Shown: positions 18,140-26,875 of the stretch, in pieces | Position numbering within the stretch: position 1 is the first letter of the stretch | Layout of the letters: the number at the start of each line of letters is the position of its first letter | Assembly: GCA_963677015.1 (NCBI GenBank) | Contig: OY781533.1 | Span: 1,612,001-1,676,000 of the forward strand | Origin: G963556115 sp963677015 | GTDB lineage: Bacteria > Planctomycetota > SZUA-567 | Length of the DNA: 64,000 nucleotides | Direction: 5' to 3' | Position numbers and translations under genes: made by a program | The notes under the pieces: model-generated | What the model saw: only the letters and a program-made list of their open reading frames with translations | Told to the model about the DNA's origin: nothing | Databases searched by the model: none

Positions 18140-19648
18140 ATGGAGAATTCAAATTATCTACAATTTGACGGAATATGTAAGAACTTCCCCGGGGTTAAAG
18201 CTCTAGATAACATAACTTTCGGAGCTAGAAAGGGTTCTGTTCACGGTCTGATTGGAGAGAATGGTGCTGGTAAGTCCACATTATTAAAGATCCTTTCAGG
18301 AGCTTATCAGCCGTCTTCAGGTTCGATAATTATCAATAATAAGGATGTAAAATTTGCCAATGCTTCAGCCGCTATTGCGGCTGGAGTGGCAGTAATATAT
18401 CAGGAACTGCAGCTGGTTCCGGAATTGTCGATAGCAGAGAATATCTTTTTGGGACATTTGCCTGCTAATCGTTGCGGCTGGGTTGATAAAAAGGAACTAC
18501 TGAAACAGGCAATGGTTGAGCTTGAAAGAATAGGGGAGAAATTTTCACCAAATACCCGGCTTAGTAAATTATCAATTGCGCAGCGGCAGATGGTGGAAAT
18601 TGCCAAGGCCTTGTCGCAGGGAGCGGAAATTATTGCGTTTGATGAACCGACCAGTTCGTTATCGGAGAGAGAGACAAAACAGCTCTTCAAAATTATTGCT
18701 GATTTGAAGGCGCAGGGAAAGATTATATTCTATGTGTCTCATAGAATGGAAGAAATCTTTACCGTCTGCGATGCGGTGACAGTATTCCGTGATGGTCAGC
18801 ATGTCAATACTGAGTATGATATTAATAAAGTTGATAATGACAGCCTAGTCAAGATGATGGTTGGGCGGGAACTCAAGGATATTTATAATTACCGTTCACG
18901 CCAAACAGGCACGGAGCTCATTAGTGTTAAAGAGTTAACCGGTCCCGGGCTGACCGCGCCAGCTTCATTTGCCGTTAATAAAGGTGAAATTGTCGGCTTT
19001 TTTGGCTTGGTTGGGGCGGGACGTACCGAGCTTATGCGGTTAATCTTCGGGGCTGAAAAAACAACCGGCGGTTCAATTACACTGAATAATAAGAAATATA
19101 GCTCAGCCAGGCCGTCACATGCGATTAAAAAACGGGTCGCATATGTTCCTGAGGATAGAAAACAGGATGGGATAATACCTATTGCAACGGTTGAAGAAAA
19201 TATAAATGTTACTTCACGGCCTAATCACAGTACCGGCAGATTCTGGCTGAATAATAATTGGGAAAGAAAAAATGCTCTGGATCAGATAAAATCACTTAGA
19301 GTAAAGACTCCTTCTGCCAAACAGCTTATGAAAAATCTTTCAGGTGGTAACCAGCAGAAAGCAATTCTTGGACGCTGGCTTTCAGAAAAGGTTGATCTGC
19401 TCTTATTTGATGAGCCGACCCGGGGTATTGATGTCGGCGCCAAAAGTGAAATTTATGAAATAACCTATAAACTTGCTGAGGAAGGGACCGGGATTATTGT
19501 TGTATCCAGCGACCTACCTGAAGTTTTAGGTATCAGTGACAGAATTATCGTTATGCGTGAAGGCAAAATTTCTGGAGAACTGAGTCGTGATGAGGCTTCT
19601 CCAGCTGCCGTTTTAAAGTTAGCTCTTCCTGTAGAAGAGGACGCATAG
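18140..19648 (+). CDS. araG: L-arabinose ABC transporter ATPase
   Basis: A 502-residue two-domain CUT2 ATPase. First domain: GENGAGKST Walker A, LSIAQRQMVEIAKALSQ signature and IIAFDEPTSSL Walker B. Second domain: GLVGAGRTE degenerate Walker A, LSGGNQQKAILGR signature and LLLFDEPTRGID Walker B. Context (between araF and araH) identifies it as AraG, the energiser of arabinose import at the inner membrane. The start lies directly after the araF stop with little Shine-Dalgarno sequence, so translation is probably coupled. Confidence 0.94.
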   Translation: MENSNYLQFDGICKNFPGVKALDNITFGARKGSVHGLIGENGAGKSTLLKILSGAYQPSSGSIIINNKDVKFANASAAIAAGVAVIYQELQLVPELSIAENIFLGHLPANRCGWVDKKELLKQAMVELERIGEKFSPNTRLSKLSIAQRQMVEIAKALSQGAEIIAFDEPTSSLSERETKQLFKIIADLKAQGKIIFYVSHRMEEIFTVCDAVTVFRDGQHVNTEYDINKVDNDSLVKMMVGRELKDIYNYRSRQTGTELISVKELTGPGLTAPASFAVNKGEIVGFFGLVGAGRTELMRLIFGAEKTTGGSITLNNKKYSSARPSHAIKKRVAYVPEDRKQDGIIPIATVEENINVTSRPNHSTGRFWLNNNWERKNALDQIKSLRVKTPSAKQLMKNLSGGNQQKAILGRWLSEKVDLLLFDEPTRGIDVGAKSEIYEITYKLAEEGTGIIVVSSDLPEVLGISDRIIVMREGKISGELSRDEASPAAVLKLALPVEEDA

Positions 19649-19714
19649 AGGAAGTTTTAATGACAGTTCTTATGCTGAATCTTCAGTTAAGTATTTTTAT
19701 AGAAAGGTGATGGA

Positions 19715-20698
19715 ATGAGTTCTCAAGTTGAATTTTCTGATTCAATGAGGCAACATAAAGGAATAATTGGTGGCATCTGGGAAGAGGCCGGGATGATTCT
19801 TGTTCTGGTTGGTCTCTTTGTTTTATGTTCTATAGCAGTTCCTAATTTCTTTACGGGTATCAATATGGAGTCACTGGCACTGGCGGTTTCACAGACCGGT
19901 ATGGTAGCCTGTACCATGCTGTTTTGTCTGGCTTCCGGTGATTTTGACATGTCTGTCGGATCTATTGTCGCTTGCTCCGGTGTCGTCTGTGCGGTGATTA
20001 TGGAGTATACCGGGAGTATCTTTTTGGGTATATCCGGCGGGTTACTTTTAGGGTTGATTGTTGGAATTGCTAATGGTGTTATTATCTCTATTTTAGGTAT
20101 AAATGCACTTATTACTACTTTAGCGACTATGCAGATTGTCCGTGGTGCTGGGTATATCTTCTCAAACGGGCGGGCAGTTGGAATTTATATGGACAACTTT
20201 TTTGTTCTCGGTAATGAAGATTTTCTGAGTCTGCCTATCCCTGTTTGGATTTGTATTATCTGTTTTGTGGTTTTCGGAACCTTACTGGCGAAAACCACCT
20301 TTGGGCGTAATACTCTGGCAATAGGTGGTAATGAAGAGGCGGCGTATCTGGCAGGAATTAATGTTAAACTAACCAAAGTAATAATTTTTTCATTACAGGG
20401 TGTTATTGCCGGTTTTGCCGGGATTGTGCTCGCGTCCAGAATGACCAGTGGTCAGCCAATGACCTCACAGGGTTTCGAGCTGGAGGTAATCAGTGCCTGT
20501 GTGCTTGGCGGAGTGACAATGAGTGGTGGTGTAGGTCGAATCTCTTTTGTAATTGCCGGTGTGTTGATTATGGGAATTATTCAGAATTCAATGAATCTGC
20601 TTAATGTGGACTCCTTCTATCAGTATCTGGCGCGAGGTGTTATCTTGCTGGCTGCGGTTATATTTGACAGAATTAAAAATCGTAATAACGCTTCCTAG
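19715..20698 (+). CDS. araH: L-arabinose ABC transporter permease
   Basis: A 327-residue membrane protein with about nine hydrophobic segments. It has the CASGDFDMSVGSIVA motif that marks AraH (DFDLSVG type, in place of the GGIDLSVG motif of RbsC), NGVIISILGINALITTLATMQIVRG split by membrane helices, and SACVLGGVTMSGGVG. GAAAGGTGATGG precedes ATG 19715. It completes the araFGH importer and is followed by a terminator. Confidence 0.94.
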   Translation: MSSQVEFSDSMRQHKGIIGGIWEEAGMILVLVGLFVLCSIAVPNFFTGINMESLALAVSQTGMVACTMLFCLASGDFDMSVGSIVACSGVVCAVIMEYTGSIFLGISGGLLLGLIVGIANGVIISILGINALITTLATMQIVRGAGYIFSNGRAVGIYMDNFFVLGNEDFLSLPIPVWICIICFVVFGTLLAKTTFGRNTLAIGGNEEAAYLAGINVKLTKVIIFSLQGVIAGFAGIVLASRMTSGQPMTSQGFELEVISACVLGGVTMSGGVGRISFVIAGVLIMGIIQNSMNLLNVDSFYQYLARGVILLAAVIFDRIKNRNNAS

Positions 20699-20725
20699 AA
20701 ATATTATAAAAAGTATAAAATGTTT

Positions 20726-20754
20726 GAAGCAGGTGCTGTTTTGGCATCTGCTTC
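20726..20754 (+). terminator. Terminator of araFGH
   Basis: The stem GAAGCAGGTGC / GCATCTGCTTC (one G-U pair) with a seven-base T-rich loop lies 28 bases after the araH stop, followed by AGTGTTTTG. The hairpin lies between convergent genes and could act both ways. Confidence 0.75.
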
Positions 20755-20826
20755 AGTGTTTTGAGCTTTACTCAAGAATTTCTAGAGGGATTAACCGACT
20801 TATTATAGTTATGGTACAGTGACGTC

Positions 20827-21702
20827 CTAGATGGAGTAGAGTTTTCTGTACTCCTTGGGTGAGTAACCTGTTACTTTGCTGAAAGAGCGTGAAAAGTAAA
20901 ATGGGTTTTCCCAGCCACACAACGCAGCAATATCTTTAACTTTATATGAAGTTGATATGAGCAGCTGTGCGGCGCGTTGCACCTTTAACTTTATATAATA
21001 GTCTATTGGTGAGTAGCCGGTTTCTTCTTTGAAAATTTGAGAGAACCTGCTGACAGATAGCTCTGCAAATTCTGCAATACTTTGTAATGTCAGATTTTCC
21101 TGCAGGTGCTCTTTCATATGAGCAATTACATCGTTGGTTCCATAATGGGTATGGGGTTTGTTTTCAGTGAAGTTTTCGTATAAGCAGTATCCTCCCAGCA
21201 AATGGCTGATTGAATAGTGAATATAGCTGATTGTTGAACTGGTGAATGAGGCTGAAAGTTGTTTGAGCAGATCTCTGAATATATCGATAGAGACATTTCG
21301 TGTTGGCTCACTCTTGGGTGCAATGCCGTTTTTATTTATAGTGTCGACATATGCGGATGCGGATTCTCCTTCAATATGAACCCAATAAATTCTCCAGCCT
21401 TTTTGACTACCGTACTGGTGCGGTACCCCTGCAGGTATAACGAAGAACTCGCCTTCATATACGTCATATTTTTCATTATCTATTTTATACCAGCCATGTC
21501 CTGAAACACAATGAATGAGAATATTGCTGTTGATACCAATAGTTCTTTCAACAAAATGGTTGGCGGCGTAAGGATAATATCCGATGTCTGTAGCATAAAG
21601 TTGTCGGTGAACAGGGTGTTTTTGAGCATTGTTTATTTCGCCAGGTGTAAACTTGAATAATAATTGTCCTTCAAAACCTTCCTGTTTTTTTATATTATGC
21701 AT
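20827..21702 (-). CDS. AraC-family transcription regulator with cupin sensor
   Basis: A 291-residue regulator. ATG 21702 is preferred because CAGGAGTT precedes it and an earlier in-frame start adds a non-conserved hydrophobic tail. The N-terminal half is an AraC-type cupin: residues near DEGEFFVIPAGVPHQYGS (YEGEFFVIPAGVPHQYG here) and a GWRIYWVHIEG strand, the same pattern as E. coli AraC. The C-terminal 100 residues hold two helix-turn-helix motifs: LTLQSIAEFAELSVSRFSQIFK and KVKDIAALCGWENPFYFSRSF with the PKEYR ending. It is convergent with araFGH and divergent from the DUF5107-TPR gene, and probably regulates one or both in response to arabinose or a related sugar. Confidence 0.88.
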   Translation of the reverse strand: MHNIKKQEGFEGQLLFKFTPGEINNAQKHPVHRQLYATDIGYYPYAANHFVERTIGINSNILIHCVSGHGWYKIDNEKYDVYEGEFFVIPAGVPHQYGSQKGWRIYWVHIEGESASAYVDTINKNGIAPKSEPTRNVSIDIFRDLLKQLSASFTSSTISYIHYSISHLLGGYCLYENFTENKPHTHYGTNDVIAHMKEHLQENLTLQSIAEFAELSVSRFSQIFKEETGYSPIDYYIKLKVQRAAQLLISTSYKVKDIAALCGWENPFYFSRSFSKVTGYSPKEYRKLYSI

Positions 21703-21852
21703 AGTAACTCCTGATTGTCGTAATATATTGTATGTTATAAATGCTATTATGCATTTTATAAGGAAAAATATCAAGTATACTATAGTAAAATTATATATTG
21801 AATTGAAATTGATTAAGTATTGCTGTAATTCTCTGAAGAAAGGTCTTCAATA

Positions 21853-24800
21853 ATGTCTAGTGTAAATGTTATGGTAAAAGATGTTACTATTCCTACATAT
21901 ACTGTTCATGAGCCTGAACAAAATCCTATTTTTCTTGAAAAAAGGGTGTTTCAGGGGAGTTCAGGTAAAACCTATCCTCTGCCGTTTTATAACCGGATAA
22001 GTGAGAAGAAAATAGATCAAATCTGGAAAGCTATATATATTGAAAATGATTTTATTGAGGTTGCTATTCTGCCGCAAATCGGGGGACGGATTTTTTCTGC
22101 CAAAGATAAGTCCAATGGTTATGATTTTATATATCGTCAGGATGTAATTAAACCTGCATTAGTTGGTCTTGCAGGGCCGTGGATCTCTGGTGGAATTGAA
22201 TTTAACTGGCCTCAGCATCACAGGCCGGCCACATATATGCCGGTGAGTTATGAAATTGAAAATGGTGAAGATGGTTCCGTAACGGTATGGCTTTCGGATC
22301 ATGACCCGTTACAGCATATGAAGGGGATGCACGGTGTATGTCTGTATCCTGATAAATCATATTTTGAACTCAAGGTTCGTGCCTATAACCGCACGGAAAA
22401 TACTCAGACTTTCCTCTGGTGGGCGAATATTGCCACAAGGGTTCATGAGCAGTATCAATCATTTTTTCCGATTGATGTAACGATGGTTGCTGATCACGCA
22501 AAAAGAGCACTCAGTACGTTTCCGCTATGTTCCGGAAAATACTATGGTGTTGATTATGCGGCAAGGGGCAGAGATGGTGTGCCTGATAATGAAATCCCCG
22601 CAAAGTTTGTACCACCTCACTGTCGTCGCGATAGCAATTCGGGCGAGCAAGATTATAAACCGAATGATCTTTCATGGTATGCCAATATTCCAGTACCGAC
22701 TTCATATATGTGTATTGGATCCGAAGGTGATTTTTGCGGTGGTTATGACTATAAGGAACAAGCTGGGATTGTTCATGTTGCGAATCATCACATATCACCT
22801 GGTAAGAAGCAATGGACTTGGGGTAATCATGATTTTGGGTACGCCTGGGATGATAATCTCAGTGATAGTCTGGAGCCTTATATTGAACTTATGGCTGGAG
22901 TTTACACCGATAATCAGCCTGATTTTTCTTATCTTATGCCTGGAGAAACCAAGACCTGGTCTCAGTATTTTTACCCTATTTCAGAGATTGGCACAGCTAA
23001 ATATGCGAGTAAGAATTTTGCTTTGAATCTGGTATCTTATAATAACCGGATACGTATTGGCATCGCTTCAACAGCACAACATGATAAAGTTGCTGTAATT
23101 GTAATGCATTCTGAAAATATATTATATCAGGGTGATATTGCTGTTGCACCTGATAAACCGTGGTTATATGAATTTTCGGTAAATGAAAAGATTGCTGAAA
23201 ATGAATTGAAGTTAATTGTGCGGGCAGGGAATAATATTGAGGAGTGTTTGAAACTGGCTGTGGTTAATAATTTAGAAGAACCGGAGACTGCTACTGAGCC
23301 TTCGCTTCCTGAGGATATTATATCAAATGATGAGTTGTATATAACCGGATTGCATTTGCAGCAGTATCGGCACGCGACCAGATCGGCTGAGCTGTACTGG
23401 AAGGAAGCTCTGAAACGTGACAATGGCGATTACCGCTGTAATAATGCACTTGGGTTAAAGTGCTTCTGGAGTGGTAAATTTGCAGATGCAGTTACTTATT
23501 ATACAACAGCAATAAAACGACTAACACGGAGAAATCCAAATCCAGAAGATGGTGAGGTTTTTTATAATTTAGGAATTACCTATAGAATAACCGGTAATCT
23601 TAAGGAAGCGTATGATTCTTTGTATAAAGCTACGTGGAATATGGCCTGGCGTGCTCCGGCATATCATGTGCTGGCTGAGATTGACTGCGTAAATAAAGAT
23701 TGGTCACTGGCTTTAGAACATTTGGATTATTCCTTGCGGTATAATACCGATAACCTGCGGGCGCGTAATCTTAAAGCAATGATACTAACCAAAGTAAACA
23801 GGTTGCAACAGGCTAAAAATCTCATAGATGAGACGTTACAGATGGACATGCTAGATATCTGGGCAAGATATCTAGCGGGGAAAGATTCTCTGGCAGACAG
23901 TCAGGCAAGGATTGATTTAGCTATCGATTTACAAAGGGCGGGATTTTATGAGGAAGCTGTTGAAATTCTGGTAAAGACTAAACCTGAAAAGGTCAGCGGT
24001 ACCGGTCCTATGCTGCGTTATTTGGCGGCTTGGATAGAAGAGAAGGCGGGTAATTTTGGTGCAGCAGAAAAATTGCGTAATGACGCCAATTCATATTCTA
24101 AGGATTATTGTTTTCCTTCACGATTAGAAGAAATACTGGCTTTGGAGTCTGCGTTATATTGTAATCCGGGGGATGGCAGAGCCGCATACTATCTGGGTAA
24201 TCTGTATTACAATAACTTGAGGCATGAAGAAGCTGTTTGTTTATGGGAGCAGGCTGCTAAAATAGAACCTGAAAATGCCATTGTCTGGCGTAATATAGGT
24301 ATTGGCGCTTATAATATTCGTCATGATACTGAGTATGCGAAAACTGCATTCAAACAGGCGTTGCTGAATAATCCTGATGATCCCCGTTTGTATTTTGAGC
24401 AAGATCTACTGTGGAGACGTTTAGGTGTTGAGCCATTGCAGCGCATTGAGGTACTTGAGAAATATCCCGAGTTATTACTTCAGAGTGATGAATTACTGAT
24501 AGAGTATTGTACTTTGCTTAACCTTTTGGGGAGGGAGAAGGAAACGGAAAAAATTCTATATTCACATAAGTTTCAGCCATGGGAAGGTGGAGAAGGCAAA
24601 GCTCTCGAACTTCATGTTAGGCTGAATCTGATACTAGGTAGAGCCTCTCTTTCTGCCGGTGATAATGAAAAAGCATGTGGTTATTTTGAAAAAGCGCTCT
24701 CATCACCAAGTAATCTAGGTGAGGCAAAACATTTACTGGCCAACCAATCTGATATCCATTATTGGTTGGGAAAGGCGTATTCAAATAGTGGCAGAACGGC

Positions 24801-25200
24801 TGATGCTGAGAAACAGTGGCAGATTGCAGCGCAAGCCAGAGGCGATTTTCAGACAATGGAGGTAAAAGAATATTCGGAAATGACCTACTATACTGCACTT
24901 TCACTACGGGAACTTGGAGACAATATGGCCGCCGATAACCTTTTACATTCCTTGAAAGAGTATGCTGAAATGTTGATGAGTACGAAGGCTAAAATTGACT
25001 ATTTTGCTACCAGTTTACCTAATCTTCTGTTGTTCGATGAGGATCTGGATGAAAGTCAGAAAAGGCAAGCCTGTTTTCTTAAAGCTCAAGCTTTATACGG
25101 TTTGAATAATTCTGCTGAAGCCAAAAAGCTTTGCGGTTTAATTCTTGAGCAGGATCCGGGAAATACATTGGCACATGATTTTATGTCGATGATGGCGTAG
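21853..25200 (+). CDS. DUF5107 and tetratricopeptide-repeat protein
   Basis: A 1115-residue protein without signal peptide. Residues about 30-330 match the DUF5107 domain: LPQIGGRIFSAKDKSNGYDFIYR, a GGIEFNWPQHHRPATYMPV stretch, FLWWANIATRVHEQYQ and a WTWGNHDFGYAWDDNLSD segment. These look like the beta-sandwich of mutarotase-like carbohydrate-binding or hydrolase folds. Residues about 460-1110 are tetratricopeptide repeats (for example YRCNNALGLKCFWSGKFADAV, AAYYLGNLYYNNLRHEEAVCLWEQAAKIEPENA). Such proteins accompany carbohydrate-use genes in many bacteria, but their biochemical role is not established to my knowledge. It is divergently transcribed from the AraC-type regulator, so it may be arabinose-responsive. 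AGAAAGG precedes the ATG and a terminator follows. Confidence 0.8.
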   Translation: MSSVNVMVKDVTIPTYTVHEPEQNPIFLEKRVFQGSSGKTYPLPFYNRISEKKIDQIWKAIYIENDFIEVAILPQIGGRIFSAKDKSNGYDFIYRQDVIKPALVGLAGPWISGGIEFNWPQHHRPATYMPVSYEIENGEDGSVTVWLSDHDPLQHMKGMHGVCLYPDKSYFELKVRAYNRTENTQTFLWWANIATRVHEQYQSFFPIDVTMVADHAKRALSTFPLCSGKYYGVDYAARGRDGVPDNEIPAKFVPPHCRRDSNSGEQDYKPNDLSWYANIPVPTSYMCIGSEGDFCGGYDYKEQAGIVHVANHHISPGKKQWTWGNHDFGYAWDDNLSDSLEPYIELMAGVYTDNQPDFSYLMPGETKTWSQYFYPISEIGTAKYASKNFALNLVSYNNRIRIGIASTAQHDKVAVIVMHSENILYQGDIAVAPDKPWLYEFSVNEKIAENELKLIVRAGNNIEECLKLAVVNNLEEPETATEPSLPEDIISNDELYITGLHLQQYRHATRSAELYWKEALKRDNGDYRCNNALGLKCFWSGKFADAVTYYTTAIKRLTRRNPNPEDGEVFYNLGITYRITGNLKEAYDSLYKATWNMAWRAPAYHVLAEIDCVNKDWSLALEHLDYSLRYNTDNLRARNLKAMILTKVNRLQQAKNLIDETLQMDMLDIWARYLAGKDSLADSQARIDLAIDLQRAGFYEEAVEILVKTKPEKVSGTGPMLRYLAAWIEEKAGNFGAAEKLRNDANSYSKDYCFPSRLEEILALESALYCNPGDGRAAYYLGNLYYNNLRHEEAVCLWEQAAKIEPENAIVWRNIGIGAYNIRHDTEYAKTAFKQALLNNPDDPRLYFEQDLLWRRLGVEPLQRIEVLEKYPELLLQSDELLIEYCTLLNLLGREKETEKILYSHKFQPWEGGEGKALELHVRLNLILGRASLSAGDNEKACGYFEKALSSPSNLGEAKHLLANQSDIHYWLGKAYSNSGRTADAEKQWQIAAQARGDFQTMEVKEYSEMTYYTALSLRELGDNMAADNLLHSLKEYAEMLMSTKAKIDYFATSLPNLLLFDEDLDESQKRQACFLKAQALYGLNNSAEAKKLCGLILEQDPGNTLAHDFMSMMA

Positions 25201-25239
25201 GTATAAACGACAAATAAATATACAATATTATATTAAACA

Positions 25240-25268
25240 CAAAAGTACTTTGAATAACAGTACTTTTG
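25240..25268. terminator. Bidirectional terminator between convergent genes
   Basis: CAAAAGTACT pairs with AGTACTTTTG around a nine-base loop. The T-rich arms on both strands let it serve the DUF5107-TPR gene (plus) and arsG-like gene (minus). Confidence 0.7.
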
Positions 25269-25281
25269 GTGAAGAGCAAGA

Positions 25282-25965
25282 CTAAAAAGAGTAGGATAGA
25301 GTATAGTAAATTCCTATTCCAATAAATATTATCCCCGTAACAAAGCGAGCCCATTTTTCGAAAACGGTAATTTGGTTATAGGCTTTAGAAACTATGTTGG
25401 TTCCAGTTGCCAGTAAAATGGCGAAGAAAATAACCGGTAAGCCGGTCCCGATACCATAAAGCGTGGGCAACAGTATGCTTGAGTTGTGCTCAAGAGCAAT
25501 AGGCAGGAGTGAGCCAAAAAACAATGCAGCGGAGGTCGGGCAAAAGGATAGTGCAAAGATAATTCCCAGGAGACCTCCTCCGAGAGTACCGAGTGATTCT
25601 GCTCTGCACTGAATTTTTTTGCTTATAGTGAAACCTTTTATTTTGAAGGTAATAATTCCTATGAGGATTAATCCGACCAGAATCATTATTGGCCCTAATC
25701 CCATTATCATGTATTTCTGTAGATTATTCACGAAAATAGGTGCAGATGCCAGTAGGCTTTTGATTATAATAAAAGCAATTATTATATATGTAAGTACTCG
25801 CCCAAGTGTATATAGCAGTCCGGTTTTAATTACACTTCCCGGCGAGTCTATTCTTCGACCGATATAGGAAATTGCAGCGATATTAGTTGCCAGAGGGCAA
25901 GGGCTGATAGATGTTAAAATACCCAGCCAGATTGCCGTTAGCATTGGGATATATAATTCAGGCAT
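25282..25965 (-). CDS. ArsG-type membrane permease (aromatic arsenical efflux family / DsbD-like)
   Basis: A 227-residue protein with six to seven hydrophobic segments. It has SPCPLATNIAAISYIGRR near the N terminus and LSFCPTSAALFFGSLLP in the middle, the paired Pro-Cys-Pro / Cys-Pro motifs of the DsbD/CcdA superfamily; the SPCPLATNIAAIS variant marks the ArsG group. ArsG has been described in Shewanella as an efflux permease for reduced aromatic arsenicals, acting with ArsE and ArsF. It is 10 bases downstream of the ArsF-like gene with AAAGGA before ATG. Electron transfer for a thiol-redox partner is an equally reasonable activity, since the cysteines face a periplasmic Cys-x-x-Cys protein. 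Confidence 0.8.
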   Translation of the reverse strand: MPELYIPMLTAIWLGILTSISPCPLATNIAAISYIGRRIDSPGSVIKTGLLYTLGRVLTYIIIAFIIIKSLLASAPIFVNNLQKYMIMGLGPIMILVGLILIGIITFKIKGFTISKKIQCRAESLGTLGGGLLGIIFALSFCPTSAALFFGSLLPIALEHNSSILLPTLYGIGTGLPVIFFAILLATGTNIVSKAYNQITVFEKWARFVTGIIFIGIGIYYTLSYSF

Positions 25966-25975
25966 CGAAAATCCT

Positions 25976-26422
25976 TTATTTATCAGCTAATAACTTTTTA
26001 ATATTTTCGGTAAAATAGCTATAAAATTCATTTTGGTCTGAGTGGTAGTTCCAAACTTTATCCAGACGTTGCCATGCTGTTTCTTTACCATTAACTTCTT
26101 TAGCAATAACAACACATTTGAACATAAGCTGATAGTCTTTTACAAAATGCTCATTCATTTCTTTTTCAACATTAATAGCTTTATATACAACATTGTGCTC
26201 TTTATAATCTTCGCCAAAGGTGTTTTCAACAGCTTTTTCAGTTAATTCCTCAATACTCATGCAGGTAGCGCAGCGCACATTTCCATGAAAATAATAAACG
26301 TATATTCTTTCATTATTGTTGACTTTTAATTCGCTGGCATTGGTATTTTGTATTAACAGCAGGCTTGTAAAAAATGAGATCAGCGTCAGTATAATTAGTT
26401 TGTTAAGACGAATGTAATTCAT
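25976..26422 (-). CDS. ArsF-family periplasmic redox protein
   Basis: A 148-residue protein with a signal peptide or anchor (hydrophobic LIILTLISFFTSLLLI, possible cut after NTNA). The mature part begins with YVYYFHGNVRCATCMSIEELTEKAV, a Cys-x-x-Cys redox motif in a thioredoxin-like fold that is characteristic of the ArsF family (nitrophenyl-compound nitroreductase subunit). It is paired with the ArsG-like permease. No ArsE-like partner is visible. I chose ATG 26422 over a TTG two codons upstream. A redox relay between the membrane protein and a periplasmic target is the likely role. Confidence 0.78.
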   Translation of the reverse strand: MNYIRLNKLIILTLISFFTSLLLIQNTNASELKVNNNERIYVYYFHGNVRCATCMSIEELTEKAVENTFGEDYKEHNVVYKAINVEKEMNEHFVKDYQLMFKCVVIAKEVNGKETAWQRLDKVWNYHSDQNEFYSYFTENIKKLLADK

Positions 26423-26875
26423 TATCAAGTTATTCCTTTATATTGTAATTAATAAATGTAAAAACGCTGTGATAGCGTCATGTATAGTTTTATAGTTTGC
26501 CAAATAGGAAACTATAGATTGAAAAAAAAACATTTAAATTACTTTACTTAAATTACTTTATGACGGCAATTTAAAATATTATATTAAACGTAAATATTAT
26601 GTCAATTTATTTCGTGTGGTTAATTGCTAAAATCAGTAGGGGCGTAATTGCTATTTAATTCACGTGTGTTTTGTTAACTTTTACACTCTTTAATTCATAA
26701 TTAATGTATTAAGCTGATTATTATTCAAAATATGATTATTCTAAAAAATGCTACTATTGTATTGTATCAGACGCTTGGAATTTATCTGCCGCTGATTACT
26801 GCCAACTGTGCAGTCCTTGGTGTTACTCAAATGAAATTATCAAAGCACGATAGATCTTTATTTCTGCTTTCTAAA
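26423..26875. other. Intergenic region with tandem repeat and gene remnant
   Basis: This 453-base AT-rich stretch holds the promoter of arsF-arsG, a tandem pair of TTAAATTACTTTA (26534-26546 and 26548-26560) and, on the plus strand, the rnfA-like remnant described separately. A five-base-pair hairpin ACGCT/AGCGT lies at about 26462-26477 just upstream of the arsF-like start. Confidence 0.5.
26732..26839 (+). pseudogene. Fragment of an rnfA-like gene
   Basis: Bases 26761-26839 match 63905-63983, inside rnfA, at 75 of 79 positions without gaps. Similarity continues upstream, weaker but in the same reading frame, to about 26726. The fragment encodes YQTLGIYLPLITANCAV and onward, against YQTLGIYLPLITTNCAV in RnfA. 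Three of the four mismatches are silent. An in-frame TAA occurs at about 26703 and the homology ends after MKL, so the N-terminal two-thirds and the C-terminal helix of RnfA are missing. It is best read as the remnant of a duplicated or lost second rnfA, between two unrelated genes. Confidence 0.8.

Noticed and set aside
22487..23026. A 179-residue frame inside the DUF5107 gene
   Set aside because: Shadow in another frame of a clearly conserved domain.
25240..25268. The AAAAGTACT inverted repeat as a mobile element end or attachment site
   Set aside because: It lies between convergent genes with T-rich arms and works as an ordinary bidirectional terminator.
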